Below, piece after piece: positions 1-11,499 of a stretch of 64,000 bases of DNA (its first letter is position 1; every line of letters starts with the position of its first letter). The notes beneath the pieces are model-generated. The model searched no databases. It was not told where the DNA came from and saw only the letters and a list, made by a program, of their open reading frames with translations. Source of the stretch: Galerina marginata (taxonomy: Eukaryota; Basidiomycota; Agaricomycetes; Agaricales; Galerinaceae); assembly GCA_023014335.1 (NCBI GenBank), contig JAECYW010000005.1:2728001-2792000 (forward strand), written 5' to 3'. The position numbers and the translations under genes were made by a program.

Positions 1-2081
1 GAACTGAAGCTGAGAAAGAGCAACCCAAGTATGGGAGTGAAGGTCAAATGACGATCCCGTCGACGTCGAAGACAGTCTGAATGGCACCCATGGCCCGAGT
101 CATAATACAATTTGAACCTCGAACAAACAATCAAGGCAGCTTCATGGAACTCAGCAATGACTTTTCTTGTCCGTATCGAGTTCAACCTGAAAGGCAGGTT
201 TAAACGTGGTCAAACCCACACCGAGTCACTGCAGAACACCTCCAAAACTGGGAATCTTTTGTATTCCTCGTCATCATCGCGGTCCTTAAATTTTGAGTTA
301 TTAAGGGCTTATAAAAAGCGCCGTAGTTGGACCTAGGCGGTGCATCCCGGAGACCTAGTCACTGAGTCAGAGGATGTCAAATAACACAGAATGCCGTTCG
401 AGTACGAAGAAGAAACAAAAAAGCCCTGATATGCCGTGACGGCCGCCAATTCTGATGAATAGTGACAGTCAAGTCCATCGACGAAGATCCAGATGCAAAC
501 AGCGCTGCCTCTCGAGCCACAGCAGGTTAAATCCAACAACTTCTTCATGTTTATTTGGAGCGCACTGAAAAGCTGAAGGTCTAGCGAGATTGAGTGTCCA
601 ATTTCTATAAAAGCCTCGGGGAGTGAAATCGGCCCAAAATTATTATCGTGCAGTTATTGACAATTATGATGTCGTGCATGACACTCCGAGGGTCGTGTAT
701 GCGGATGCCTTCGGTGCGCTAATTTTTGAAGCATTTGTCGTGAGGCAGTCCGCCTGAGCCAGGCGACGATGACACCAGAGAGTTGGAAGGAAGTAAACAG
801 TACTTGTTTGCGTATGTATTTCTCTCCTTCTCTAATACGCCCGTCATTTATGTAACCTTCATCAACATCTCCGTCTATCGTATTCTTCTAACTCCAGCAC
901 AGACGAATGAGAAACCAACGATGTTGTCAACAAAGTCCTGGTGCCAGGTTCATACCCACATGGCACATTTTGGCCTGTATCTACACAGCATCTTTCATTG
1001 CCATTTGCATACACACTGTTCTCTCCCAAACCGGTATACTCGAGTATTTCCTTCAATGATACCACAACCGAACACAACTGATATGCCACACTAAACATGC
1101 CATTGTGGCCCGAAAAGTCCGTGCACCTGACAGGTACCCGTTGCGCGACCAGGACAATGGACTTGCTAGCGATTCAACAACTGGCATCCTTGCTGACGCC
1201 GTGGCAAAATTCGAGCATCCGAAATTTCACTTGAGCACAGAGTTTGGAAGTTGCAACCTTGGGCCTCATTCTTCGAGAGCCTGGGTAAGTAATTCACAAC
1301 ATTTTTGTCTTATGGCGACCTAGCTTTAATAACATCATCACTAGCAGAGAGAATAGAGGAAGGAAAGAGATCAGATTCTCAGTTAGGTGCATCCACAGGA
1401 ATCCATTCATCCTTCAAGTGTTAGACGTCTGTGTCTTCTCGGTTCCCAATTGATAGCACTAACGAATAATCGCCCCCACCAGATCTGCCCGAATAAACGA
1501 CGATCTGCGTCTGAAAAAATACTGTCAATTTTATTTATGCTATCAACGCCCAATATCCCTATCTTTTGGTCATGGAAGGTATTGACAACATGTTTTTCAT
1601 AGTAGTTAAGATGTTCCTGTCGCAGTCGCAGTTCCAGAATATAGGTCTGATATCTTTCGCAAGGCCAGGTCAGGAACCAGTTCGCATGATGTGATGCTTT
1701 AATCCGACGATGCCATTCTTGACAGACTTTCGGTGCGGTGGTCATAACGTGCGCCAATGCCAGCAATAAAGGTACATGTACCTGACGCACTGGCTAGCAC
1801 AACGAGCAGCACAAATCTATCTATAGCCGAGCGCTAGTTTACGGTGAAGTTGCCCCCGTTGCTGCCACTGATAAGTTTCTCAATAGGTCGAAATGTTTTT
1901 CTGCTAGATTGACGCATAGATTATCTATCGCTTAGTTCGGAGACAGAAGTCATCACAGAGAAGCGCTGTCTGAGACGTTCATTGTCATTGGCGGCCGACA
2001 AAAACGAACTGTCAAAGACGCGAACGTGGGCGATCATTGGCATTAACGCGGATTCTCCGACTCTCGTCATCTGCAAATTGT
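1..2081. other. Left edge: no supported gene
   Basis: I see no recognisable gene in this stretch. The longest plausible frame is on the minus strand at 1407-1745 (separate entry). Other open frames are short, overlap on both strands and show no family motif. The segment may hold 3' or 5' flanks of genes outside the window. Confidence 0.4.
1407..1745 (-). CDS. Hypothetical protein fragment, unrecognised
   Basis: An open frame of about 112 codons from an internal ATG, with the frame open for a further 15 codons upstream without an ATG. The residue mix is protein-like (many aromatic and charged residues, for example LNYYEKHVVNTFHDQKIG and GQIWWGRLFVSAINW), so it could be one exon of a longer gene. 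An acceptor-like CTAG lies just upstream near 1795. I recognise no family and see no signal peptide. It may equally be a chance frame. Confidence 0.2.
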   Translation of the reverse strand: MTTAPKVCQEWHRRIKASHHANWFLTWPCERYQTYILELRLRQEHLNYYEKHVVNTFHDQKIGILGVDSINKIDSIFSDADRRLFGQIWWGRLFVSAINWEPRRHRRLTLEG

Positions 2082-2090
2082 TTATAAGTA
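2081..2090 (+). promoter_or_regulatory. TATA-like box of the secreted-protein gene
   Basis: TTTATAAGTA lies about 60 bp upstream of the ATG at 2148. That is a normal core-promoter distance for a short 5' leader in this fungus and supports the chosen start. Confidence 0.5.
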
Positions 2091-2147
2091 TGCAGCGGAC
2101 TTCTGGCTGGCACTCATCCTTCGGGTTCAGGCTTCAATCTTCACACA

Positions 2148-3403
2148 ATGCTATATTCTCTCGGGTTTCTCGTCTCTCTTACAATTGTTACTGCTTCTGC
2201 AAGCTCAGGTGGCTAGTTTTTCAATATACATTTTCTCAAATAATTGGTTAACTCGTGATTTATAGCTACCCCAGATCCCTATGGCGTTTCATGGCCTACT
2301 TCTATCACCACCGAAATAGCAAAAACTCCTAGAACTGACTTCTCCGCGATTTTCTCTTCAATCTTGTCTTTCAAATCCCATAAAGCGGTCAAGCCCACGC
2401 GCGAGGTTGAAGAGCGTGATACGGTCACTCCTCCGCAATTCTTTTCGGAGACGTTCGGGCCCGTTAACGCGGCCAACAACGCAAATGGCGTGAGTACTCT
2501 TGTTCTTCATTATTCTTCAAGTTGGAGAAGGCTATCTAACTGGGTCACTGATTTGCTAAAACAGTATATGGGCTTTCAAACACTAGCGACGTATGATGTC
2601 AACGCATGCGCCCAAGCTTGCAACACTCGCCCATTCGATGCTATCAGTGGGCCATGTATTTTCTTTAATATTTGGCAATCAGTGGTCAATGGGACTGCGT
2701 CAGCTGTGGTTTGCAGTATGGTGCGGCTCTCATATATTTTTCCAACTAGACCATTCTTCTAATTGTCGATCACTAGTACAATACCCTCACGGACACCTCC
2801 ACGGCCACGAATACGGGCCAAGGGAATCTACAAGTCACCCTATCTCGCGGCTTTAACCGTATCAGCAACTTGCAAGACGGTTCATTCCAGGACTACACAT
2901 GTGTTGTAACGCAAAATAACGGTTGTTCCGTCACCCCAAGCAACTTCTGGGTCCGAACCATCGTAGAACCTTGGGATTTTACCCTCGTTCTCAACTGGCC
3001 AGCGCATAGCGGCACCTCCGCCTGCGAACTCTTCTTTAACCCGCCTGTGGGCTTTGTACTCCCAGGCAACGCCGGCGCGACGCTGACATACACGCAACCT
3101 TTCAACACTATCGCGGGCAAGAAGTACATTTTGTCATTCTTCTACACCCAAAGCGACTTCGGAACCATTGGGCAGCCGCTCCCGGCCAACGTGCATGGGG
3201 TTCTGTTCTCTGTGTTCTGGAATAACCAAAAAGTGCTAGACGTGATGCAGGTGAATCCATTGGCATCACTTCAATATTTGAATGCACAGGTTGAGGTGAC
3301 CTCTGCTGGGCCGGGAGTTGATACGCTGTTCTTTAAGAATGGAATCTCATTCTCGTATCAGGCATTCCTCGACGATGTTGCTGTGTTCGAAAAGTGGTTC
3401 TAG
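2148..3403 (+). CDS. Secreted fruit-body-type protein (Cys-rich module plus C-terminal beta-rich domain)
   Basis: Spliced model: 2148-2208, 2266-2489, 2565-2720 and 2777-3403, giving 355 aa. All three introns have GT-AG ends and keep phase. The first 18 or so residues (MLYSLGFLVSLTIVTASA) are a clear signal peptide, so the product should be secreted or wall-associated. Exon 3 carries a PAN/apple-like cysteine pattern (VNACAQACNTRP ... GPCIFFNIW). Exon 4 begins YNTLTDTSTATNTGQGN and is a beta-rich, carbohydrate-binding-like domain that ends in LDDVAVFEKWF. This order resembles agaricomycete proteins annotated as 'fruit-body specific gene D'. That family name is from memory, and the ligand is unknown. 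The 75-nt second intron is a multiple of three and has no stop, so an intron-retained form would stay in frame. Confidence 0.75.
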
Positions 3404-4047
3404 TGTCCCAAAAAATACACGAGACGGTCTCCGACCTCATTGCAAACGCCATCGTGTACAGGTGGTTAGGGTACATGAATGACATTAAAAACTATCACAT
3501 TTTCTTTCAATTGTTAAGAAATTTTGATGTAACGGCCTACGTATCGTTGAAAAAGTGAAAATATTATAGGAGACACTAACCAAACCTAGACTATAGTCAT
3601 TGAAGAGGCGCCGAGTACCGTTGAATATAGCAAGGAAAAAAGCGAACTTGCTAGAAAAACTCCTCAAAGATTTGCTGTCATATCTGCCTTGAGGATCCAT
3701 TGAGTAATTGAGAAGAACTTGGTAGTTGTAATAACTGTAATATCCTGCATGGTGCAATGCCTGAACACCCGGGTTCCCGAGAGTACGGAAAGGCAAGAAG
3801 CAGGTTGAGAATGCAGGCGATTATCAAAGGCAAGGCATAGTCACATACTCGTCCATATTAACTTTTTTGAAGTCTAATGTTGCTGTGCAAAAATAGTTGG
3901 TGATTGAGGAATAAAGGATGACCCAAAAGGTCAGAATAACAGGAGCCAACTATGTTGTTTGTAAACCTGAGCTACATATGGCAGTGGAGAATATGGCAGT
4001 TATTGGCACTGAACTAACGTTTGAAGGAAAGTTTGAGGAAAGTGAAG
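3404..4047. other. Intergenic: converging 3' flanks, F-box 3' flank is duplicated
   Basis: No gene seen. The part at about 3890-4047 resembles the 3' flank of the next F-box gene at about 6900-7069 (shared strings such as AATAAAGGATGA and GGCAGTTATTGGCA-like text). The duplicated unit therefore extends past the stop codon. Confidence 0.5.
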
Positions 4048-6131
4048 TCATCCGTACATGAGGTCGTACTCGTCGCTATCTGGTTTCGGGGATTCCCAGT
4101 CAAACGTATCGCAAATGTCGGCAAATACGTCGGTATGACACTGTGCAGGCTTCATCTTGTAAATTGCAGAAAGAATTGAGGAGGTAAGAGACTCGGTGGT
4201 ATGTTCCTTCGAGAAGGATAATTTGAATTCAAATTGAGGACCGTTCTGCAAGCGCGTATGCACGCTGACAAAATTCATTTCACTGCGCGCCTTAACCAGA
4301 TGTCCGTAAGTCGCAGCAAGTTCTTCATGATCAGTTCTATGGCGAGGGTAAAAGAGGTTCAAATAACGGAGTCTAGGAAGAAGTGCCTCGGTGTCGGTTG
4401 CCATTTCAGTGAGAAGTTGTACCAATCCCGTATCGTCGTCAATCCAAAGACTTGAAGAAACTCCACTGCGGACAAGGTTGGATATGGTAAGGCGCTCAAG
4501 GTGTGGAGCTGACTGAAACATTGGAAGGAAGAGTCCTTCTGCAATGGAGACCCGTAGCAAAGTAAGGTCCATGATGTGGGAAAGGTCCCAAGATAAATGG
4601 TGGAGACTAACTTGCAATCTACAAATGGATGGGCCACCTTCTTCCACAATAATTTCGCAAGGATGAACGGCCTCGAGACTCAGTTTATCCAGATTCAGGA
4701 ACAAGAGGGCGCTGATTACGAAGTCGAGGTCTCCATCAACACCCATGGTCATGGATAGCTCGCTGACAGTGGGTAAGTTGACTCTTTGGAAGGGTAGATG
4801 ATTGCCCATGATGCTGACGTTTCTGGGGAAAAGCCCAGGCAAGAAGGTCACTTCAACAAAGCAAAGGTTTGAGCATTCCCTGAGAACACGCATCCATTCT
4901 TCAAACGCTCTTGGAAAGTCTTGCTGTAAAATGAACCGGCAATCAAGATATAACAGTTGTTGGTATGGAAGGGTAATCCTGGACAAATTGAACGGATGAT
5001 GGAGATCCAAAATAACACTTGTAAGTTTAGGTGCATTTTTAAACAGTGTAAGCTGATATGAAGGGTTGGAAGGTATCAGATATTTGAGGCATAATGACAC
5101 AAGCTTGACGGCTGTCAGCATGGACTCGGTAACTGGACTCTCGATAAGGTGTTTATACCAGTCCGCCGTCTGCACCACGAAGTCCAATCGATAGCAGTTC
5201 TTGAACCGCAGTGTGAACATTTCCAGGAGCTTGGAACTTGTCAAGGAATTTCTGTAATGTTGACCCCTCTTGTCCCGTATTTCAATGGCCGGCTCTAATG
5301 TTCCAGTACGTTCCATGATTGTGTTCAAAAAGTTCTGGTAGTTTGAAATGGAATTGTCGTGAAGGTTGCCTATATCGAAACGGGAGTACTTCCAGTACCG
5401 TGGATTGCTGATGACGTCATCTCTCCAAACTTTGCAGACTTGGCAAAGAAGCAGAGGTGCATTCCGGCTATTCATCCTGTATTCATTCTCTTCGAAGCAG
5501 TTCCTGAAGATGAGACTCAGGACCTCAGGCGGGAGAGAACGAATAGGCGCATATAAAGATTGGGCCACCTTCACTTGTGTTCGCCTTTGAGTGATGGCAG
5601 AACATAATCGCGCCACCTCGTAACATAATTCGAGTACGTTCTCTTCCGTTTCTTTCAGTTTTCCTTCCAACTCGGCAATTTCAGCCACACAGCTTCGTTG
5701 GAACTGGTCGAGGCGAGCCCACTCGGCTTCCACGGGGATTGCCCTTGTTCGTGCGTATGTCGAGAAAATATTGTTCACGACAGAATCCTAAAGCAATCGG
5801 TTCATTCTTAATCTGCTTCATACTAGAAATGCGAAGGTTTACGTTCGTGATCCAACCGGAGCCAGTCGGAAATTCTTTCTTGCAGGTAACACTTTCGTTC
5901 GTCGTGGTTTTGGTTACAGCAAATACTGTGCCTTTCGAACATCCAGATATTTCTGTTAAAACATGATTAGGGGGAAATCCATCAGGATCATAATGACGGA
6001 AGTCTTACCGAATCCTAAGCAGTCCAATTTGTGAGTTTAATTCATGTCCATTGTTGTTGAACGGAGCATCACGCACGCAAGGGCAGCCTGAAGCTTTGCT
6101 GCAACTCGACAAACTCTAAAGATTCATCCAT
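4048..6131 (-). CDS. F-box-like protein, type I copy 1
   Basis: Spliced model on the complement: 6131-6077, 6014-6009 (a 6-nt micro-exon), 5952-5843 and 5787-4048, giving 636 aa. The large frame alone starts with a GTG and so is not a complete gene. In my model it joins in phase to exons encoding MDESLEFVELQQSFRLPL, Arg-Phe, and EISGCSKG.... The large exon has a coiled-coil-like Glu/Lys-rich helix, then the F-box-like motif APIRSLPPEVLSLIFRNCFE, the conserved stretch LLLCQVCKVWRD, and a long leucine-rich C-terminal part. Such proteins usually act as SCF ubiquitin-ligase substrate adaptors through Skp1; the substrate is unknown. It is closely related to the genes at 7070, 21903 and 26526. In this copy one Cys of the N-terminal module is replaced (NLRISS against NLCISS), but that lies inside the predicted intron. 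Confidence 0.8.
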
Positions 6132-6649
6132 CAGTAAGGTTCTATACTCGAGTAGTGTAGAATTTTCGAAAGGAGAGCGAGAGAGAATGTTTGACGATGA
6201 TCAATGCTGAGCGCTGAGCGCTGATTAACCTGGCGGAGTTGGATTTTCTCACGGTCGCAATAAGCTGCGCAGATAAATTCACGTGACAGTCTTCCCGCGC
6301 GTCAGACTCTTGCTCCTGCTGGAGTTACTTGTGCACACTCGATAACGCCTGAAATAAATTACAAAAATGGCTGAAATTTTTTACAAGGCTTGAAAGTTGT
6401 AACGGAAGTGATCAGGTAAAATATTGTGGCTTTTTGTCAGTTATTGAGCTCAATATTTGGAAAGTGAGACCTAAAAGTCACTCAGAAACTATCTATGAGT
6501 GCGCAGAATGCGCACTCGGCATTTTTTGATACTTTGTGGTCATTAGAAATGAAGTTCTGGGCTTATTTTAGCTAGGAAAAATTCCACAAGGTATCAGAGT
6601 TATCTGGTGATTTTCCCGCCATTTCCTTCCTTTTTTAGTTCTTTTTCTT
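6132..6649. other. Upstream region of F-box copy 1
   Basis: No gene. This is the 5' flank of the minus-strand F-box gene. It is AT-rich and carries short near-repeats (GAGCGCTGAGCGCTGA at about 6210). I see no clear TATA box. Confidence 0.4.
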
Positions 6650-6850
6650 ACTTCTGGCCGTGAAAATACCCAGAGTATTGATGGGAGAACCATTCGAATT
6701 CTCCCCTCCTTCCGGAATGTCTTACAGTTCTACCGATATAGGAATAGTTGAGTGATACTACACGTATAATATAGGCTTTCTCAAGCTGAGTAAATACAAC
6801 AAGTTTATACAGCATGCTTGTATGGGTCGTCACTGTAGGAAGTCAGGACA
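6650..6850 (-). pseudogene. Relic of the 3' end of a type II F-box gene
   Basis: The segment matches the 3' end and 3' flank of the type II F-box gene whose stop is at 9470. Shared text includes ACCGATATAGGAAT, ATAGGCTTTCTCA, AGAGTAAATACAACAAGTTT-like sequence and the terminal codons. In translation the relic ends SDDPYKHAV and then stop, where the intact gene ends VDDPYEYAV and then stop. Upstream the similarity fades within a few codons and no F-box exon remains. It therefore looks like the stump left after deletion of a second type II gene. Confidence 0.65.
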
Positions 6851-7069
6851 TGAGTACATCCTGTTGGAACGCGAATCATTACCGGGCTACAAACATTATT
6901 TAAACCTTGCAATCCTGTCTGGAATTTGTAATTGAGGAGTAAATGAAATAAAGGATGAAATTCAGAATGACGGGGAGTCACCAGAGTCATGGTAAATGCA
7001 AACTACATCAAACATTGGAGGAGAATGCGGCGGTTATTGGCATCGAGCTAATTTTCAAAGGAAAGCAAG

Positions 7070-9166
7070 TCATCCATACATGACATCGTGCTCGTCGCTG
7101 CCTGGTTTGGGTGATTGCCAGTCGAATGTGTCGCAAATGTCAGAATATACATCGGTATGGCAATGTGCAGGTCTCATTTTGTAAATTGTAGAAAGAACCA
7201 AGGAGGTAAGAGACTCGGTGGTATGTTCCTTCGAGAAGGATAATTTGAATATAAATTGAGGACCGTTCCGCAAGCGCGTATGCACGCTGACAAAATTCAT
7301 TTGACTGCGCGCCTTAACCAGACGTCCGTAAGTCGCAGCAAGTTCTTCATGATCGGTTCTATGGCGAGGGTAAAAGAGGTTCAAATAACGGAGTCTAGGG
7401 AGAAGTGCCTCTTCCTGTTTCCCTGGAGCGTCGATCGCCATTTCAGTGAGAAGTTGTACCAATCTCGTATCGTCGTCAATCCAAAGACTTGGGGAAGATC
7501 CACTGCGGACAAGGTTGGATATGCTAAGGCACTCAAGGTATGGGGCTGACTGAAACATTGGAAGGAAGATTTCTTCTGCCATGAAGACACGTAGCAAAGT
7601 AAGGTCTGTGATATAGGAAAGATCCCAATACAAATGCTGAAGACTGATGTGCAGTCTACAGGTGGATGGATCGTTTTCTTCCAGAACAACTTCGCAAGGA
7701 TGGGTGGCCTCGAAATTCAGTTTATCCAGATTCGGGAACGAGAGGGCGCTGATTACGAAGTCGAGGTCTCCATCGACACCCATAGTCATGGATAACTCGC
7801 TGACACTGGGCAATTTGACATTTCTGTAGCGTTGATTGATTGAGACACTTTCGGGGAAAAGGCCTGCCAAGAAGGCCACTTTAACACAGCGAAGGTTTGA
7901 GCATTTTCTGAGAACGCGCGTCCACTCATGAAAGGCTGTCGGAAAGCCATGCTGTAAAATGAACCGGCAGTCAAAATATGACAGTTGGTGGTATGGAAGG
8001 GCAATCCTGGTCAAATTAAGTGGATGACGGAGGTCCAAAAGAACAGTTGTAAGTTCAGGTGCATCTTTAAACACCGTAAAATGATAAGAGGTGTTGGAAG
8101 GTATCGAATATTTGAGGCATAATGACACAAGCCGGAGGGCTTTCAGCATGGACTCGGTAACTGGACTCTCGATAAGGCGTTTATACCAGTCCGCGGTCTG
8201 CACCACAAAGTCCAATTGAAGGCAGTTCTCAAACCGCAGTGTGAACATTTCCATAAGCTTGGAACATGTTAAGGAATTTCTGTAATGTCCACCCCTCTTG
8301 TCCCGTATTTCAATTGCTAAAGGTATTGTTCCAGTTCGTTCCGTGATCGTGTTCAAAAAGTTCTGGTAGTTTGAAATGGAGTTGTCGTGGAGGTTGCCTA
8401 TATCGAAACGGGAGCAGTCCCAGTAGCATGGATTGCTGATGACGATATCTCTCCAAACCGTGCAAACTTGGCAAAGAAGCAGAGGTGCGTTCCGGCTATT
8501 CATCCTGTATTCATCCTCTTCGAAGCACATCCCGAAGATGAGCCTCAGGACCTCGGCCGGTAGAGAACGAATAGGTGCGTACAAAGATTGGGCAGCCTTC
8601 ACTTGAGTTCGCCTTTGAGTGATGGCGGCATATAATCGCGCCACCTCGTAGCATAATTTGAGTGTATTCTCTTCCGCTTCTTTTAGTTTTCCTTCCAACT
8701 CGGCAATTTCATCCGCACAGCTTCGTTGGAACTGATCGAGGCAAGCCCGCTCGACTGACACGGGGATTGCCCTTGTTCGCGTGTATGTCGAGAAAATATT
8801 GTCCACGACAGAATCCTAAAGCAATTGATTCTTAATCTTCGTCATATTAAAAATGCAAAGATTTACGTTTGTGGTCCAAGCGGAGGCAATCGGAAATTCC
8901 TTCTTGCAGGTGGCTTTTTCATCCGTCGTGGTTTTGGTTACAGCAACGGCTACGCCTTTCGGACATCCAGATATTTCTATTAAATACGATTAGGAGAAAA
9001 TTCATCAGGATCACAATCAAATCACAATTGGCGGAAGTCTTACCGAATCCTAAGCAAGCCATCTGTGAGTTTTAATTTATGTCCATTGTTGTTGAACGGA
9101 ACGTCACGCACGCAAGGGCAGCCTGAAGCTTTGTTGCGAATAGACGATCTCTGAAGATTCGGCCAT
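7070..9166 (-). CDS. F-box-like protein, type I copy 2
   Basis: Spliced model on the complement: 9166-9112, 9049-9044 (6-nt micro-exon), 8976-8867 and 8815-7070, giving 638 aa. The exon lengths 55, 6 and 110 nt are identical to copy 1. Exon 1 encodes MAESSEIVYSQQSFRLPL. Exon 3 encodes EISGCPKGVAVAVTKTTT and following residues. The F-box-like motif is APIRSLPAEVLRLIFGMCFE, followed by LLLCQVCTVWRD and a leucine-rich repeat-like region ending PGSDEHDVMYG. It is presumably an SCF adaptor. It sits in tandem, same strand, with copy 1, separated by the type II relic. Confidence 0.8.
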
Positions 9167-9469
9167 TGGTTCAGTAGGTCATATAGTAATAGAAGTTCAG
9201 AAGAAACAGGGAGGGAGCGGGTCAAAGTTCAACGTTCAATGCTGATCAGTGATTCGTCTCAAGCCTTGCTCAAGCCGCTCAACTAGGTATTTTCTCAGGA
9301 CTCTGAATCGGATTTGTCTATGCACGACAAATGCACATTCCCCCTTGGGCCTCATTCCGAAATCCTTCGTATTTCCACCGATATAGGAATGGTTCAGTGT
9401 GAAAGTACACGTGTACAACTTGAATGACACCGTACATAGGCTTTCTCAGGTAGAGTAAATACAACAAGT

Positions 9470-11499
9470 TTATACAGCATACTCATATGGGTCGTCCACA
9501 AGCCGATGTTCGAAATGAGCATGATGGTCATCCGTATTAATGACCTGAAGGTTCGAAACGATCAAAGCGATATCCAAGTCCGGTATGATGTTCTGGGAGA
9601 AGTTCATAGTGAGGTGAAAGTGCATGTGTTGATCATCAAAGTCTACGACGTTGTTTTCAGAATTCATTTTGCATCGTGCTTGGACCATCAAAATATAAGA
9701 ATCGATCGCAGCGGGATGCTTGTCTCTGTGATATGGGTATGATAACTCCAGGTGGACGAGGTTCGGAAGTAAAGGTTCTCTGAGGAGATCACTTGTTTTG
9801 CGTGTTAACTCCCGAACTAAGGTGGTATCTTCAGGTATACGCCGCAAGTGAGGCGGTTGACCCAAGTTGAAATTCAGGAAAGAAAGACTGCGCAGAAGAG
9901 GCATCAACTGAAACATGGGGAATATATCTGCGTCTGGGATTGAGACAGATAGAAGGGACAGAGATTGGAGTGAATGAAAGGAGGGTAATAAATTCATGAA
10001 GTCGAAGGACATCGTCGACCTGGGTGGTGGCTGGATAGTGGAAAGGCTGATCCGGCAGACGCTCTCGATTGCCCTAATGCCAAAATCTTTTAGGGAAGGC
10101 ATATGAAGGTATTTCAAGATCATGTCGATACTTCCGGAGAGTTGAAAGCCGAGGTAGAGACTCGTAAGATTATCGAAAGTGGAAGAAACAGTAGGGAAGT
10201 CGGCTGAGTTGTCGAAAGCTAGGTGCCTCCCGGATTTGAAAGTGGCTTCAAACTGCCGAAGGTTTTCACAACGGCGAAGAAAATGCCTCCACTCGGCAAA
10301 CGCTTGATTGACACTATCCTGGTCACCAAGGGATACTTGATAGTCGACCTTTTCCAACTGGGAACAAGGAAGTACGATCTTCGATATGTTTCCAGACCCT
10401 TGAACATCCAATTTGAGGGCGTTTAATTTTGGAGTGATTTTGAACAGCGTGAAATCTCGGTAAATCCGATGCTTGATGACGAGGGACAAATGATTCAAGC
10501 TTTCGAACGTGCGGTCGGTGGGCACGAACTCAGCGAGACAGTGCAACCAGCCCGGGGAGGGACTCCAGACATCTAGATCCTGACATTGAGGAAATAATTG
10601 TGAATAGCTGTCGAGGAGTGACGACAAATGGATCGATTGCGGATAGGCTGGAGTTCTAGAATGCCGAATTTCGAATGTTATCGGCATTCCCCTGGACCGC
10701 TCGAGCACCATGCTGAAAAATTGGTTGTAAGCTTCCAGAGAACGCTCGTTCAAGTTTTTAGGAACGTCAACCGAAACAGAATTCCAAAGCATTGGGTTCT
10801 GGGCAGCAACTTCTCTCCACTGCCTTGAAACCTGGCACAGTAGTTGAGGCGCATCGCGCGAGGTCATTTTCCGATCGGAGGGAAGGCACATCTCGAAGAT
10901 TTGGTTGAGAATTTCTGGTGGGACGCAACGAATCGGTACTTGGAGGGATCGTGCATCATCAAGTTGATCCTTCTTCTGTTTGAGGGTCAGGCACAACGCT
11001 CCCAATTCGCTGCATAGATCGAAGATTTTTGATTGGATATGGTCCTTCTCTTCGACTAGACGGTTGATTTCTTCCGTGCATTGCGCTTTGAATGAGTTAA
11101 CGACAGCAGCATGAAATGGACTCAGAGGAGTCGTGGTTCCCCTGTAAGTTGAGAAAACAGAATCGGTAATTACAGCCTGCTGAGCATGTGGAAACAAATA
11201 AATGATTAGGAGACGGATGGAAGAACAAATTAAAGACTAACAACTGAATGTGGGACGGCTTGGGGTAGAATTGTCGACGTTTTCACCTGGTCGCATACCC
11301 GTTGCGCAACGGTGACCCCGTTCTCATGTTGCTGCTGAATCTCTGGCAAGAGGAAATAACAATTTAGTGTCGACCGCTGTGTACAAAAGCCGTGCACAAA
11401 CCGTAACCTGCCACAACATTCAGCGAGTCCGAAACGAGAAATCTGGATCAACTTACTCAAGGGGAGGCCTAAAGAGTTTGGGCCACTGTGGAACGCCAT
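9470..11499 (-). CDS. F-box-like protein, type II (divergent)
   Basis: Spliced model on the complement: 11499-11457, 11407-11402 (6-nt micro-exon GTTACG), 11342-11245 and 11179-9470, giving 618 aa. Although the protein is strongly diverged from the type I copies, the exon phases match. Exon 1 ends in Leu-Pro-Leu plus one nucleotide, the micro-exon is again 6 nt, exon 3 begins with a split Glu codon then Ile, and exon 4 contains TDSVFSTY (type I: DSAVNNIFSTY). The F-box-like motif is VPIRCVPPEILNQIFEMCLP, then LLCQVSRQWREVAAQNPMLW, then a leucine-rich tail ending DDPYEYAV. It is a likely SCF substrate adaptor with unknown target. Confidence 0.75.

Noticed and set aside
2490..2564. Reading straight through the 75-nt second intron of the secreted-protein gene
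   Set aside because: The segment has good GTGAGT and CAG splice sites, and its translation (VSTLVLHYSSSW) breaks the domain. It is in frame, so a retained form cannot be fully excluded.
5739..5966. Plus-strand frame with a hydrophobic look, repeated at 22065-22400 and 26698-26922 (other strand)
   Set aside because: These are antisense to exon 3 and the start of exon 4 of the F-box genes; they recur only because the genes are duplicated.
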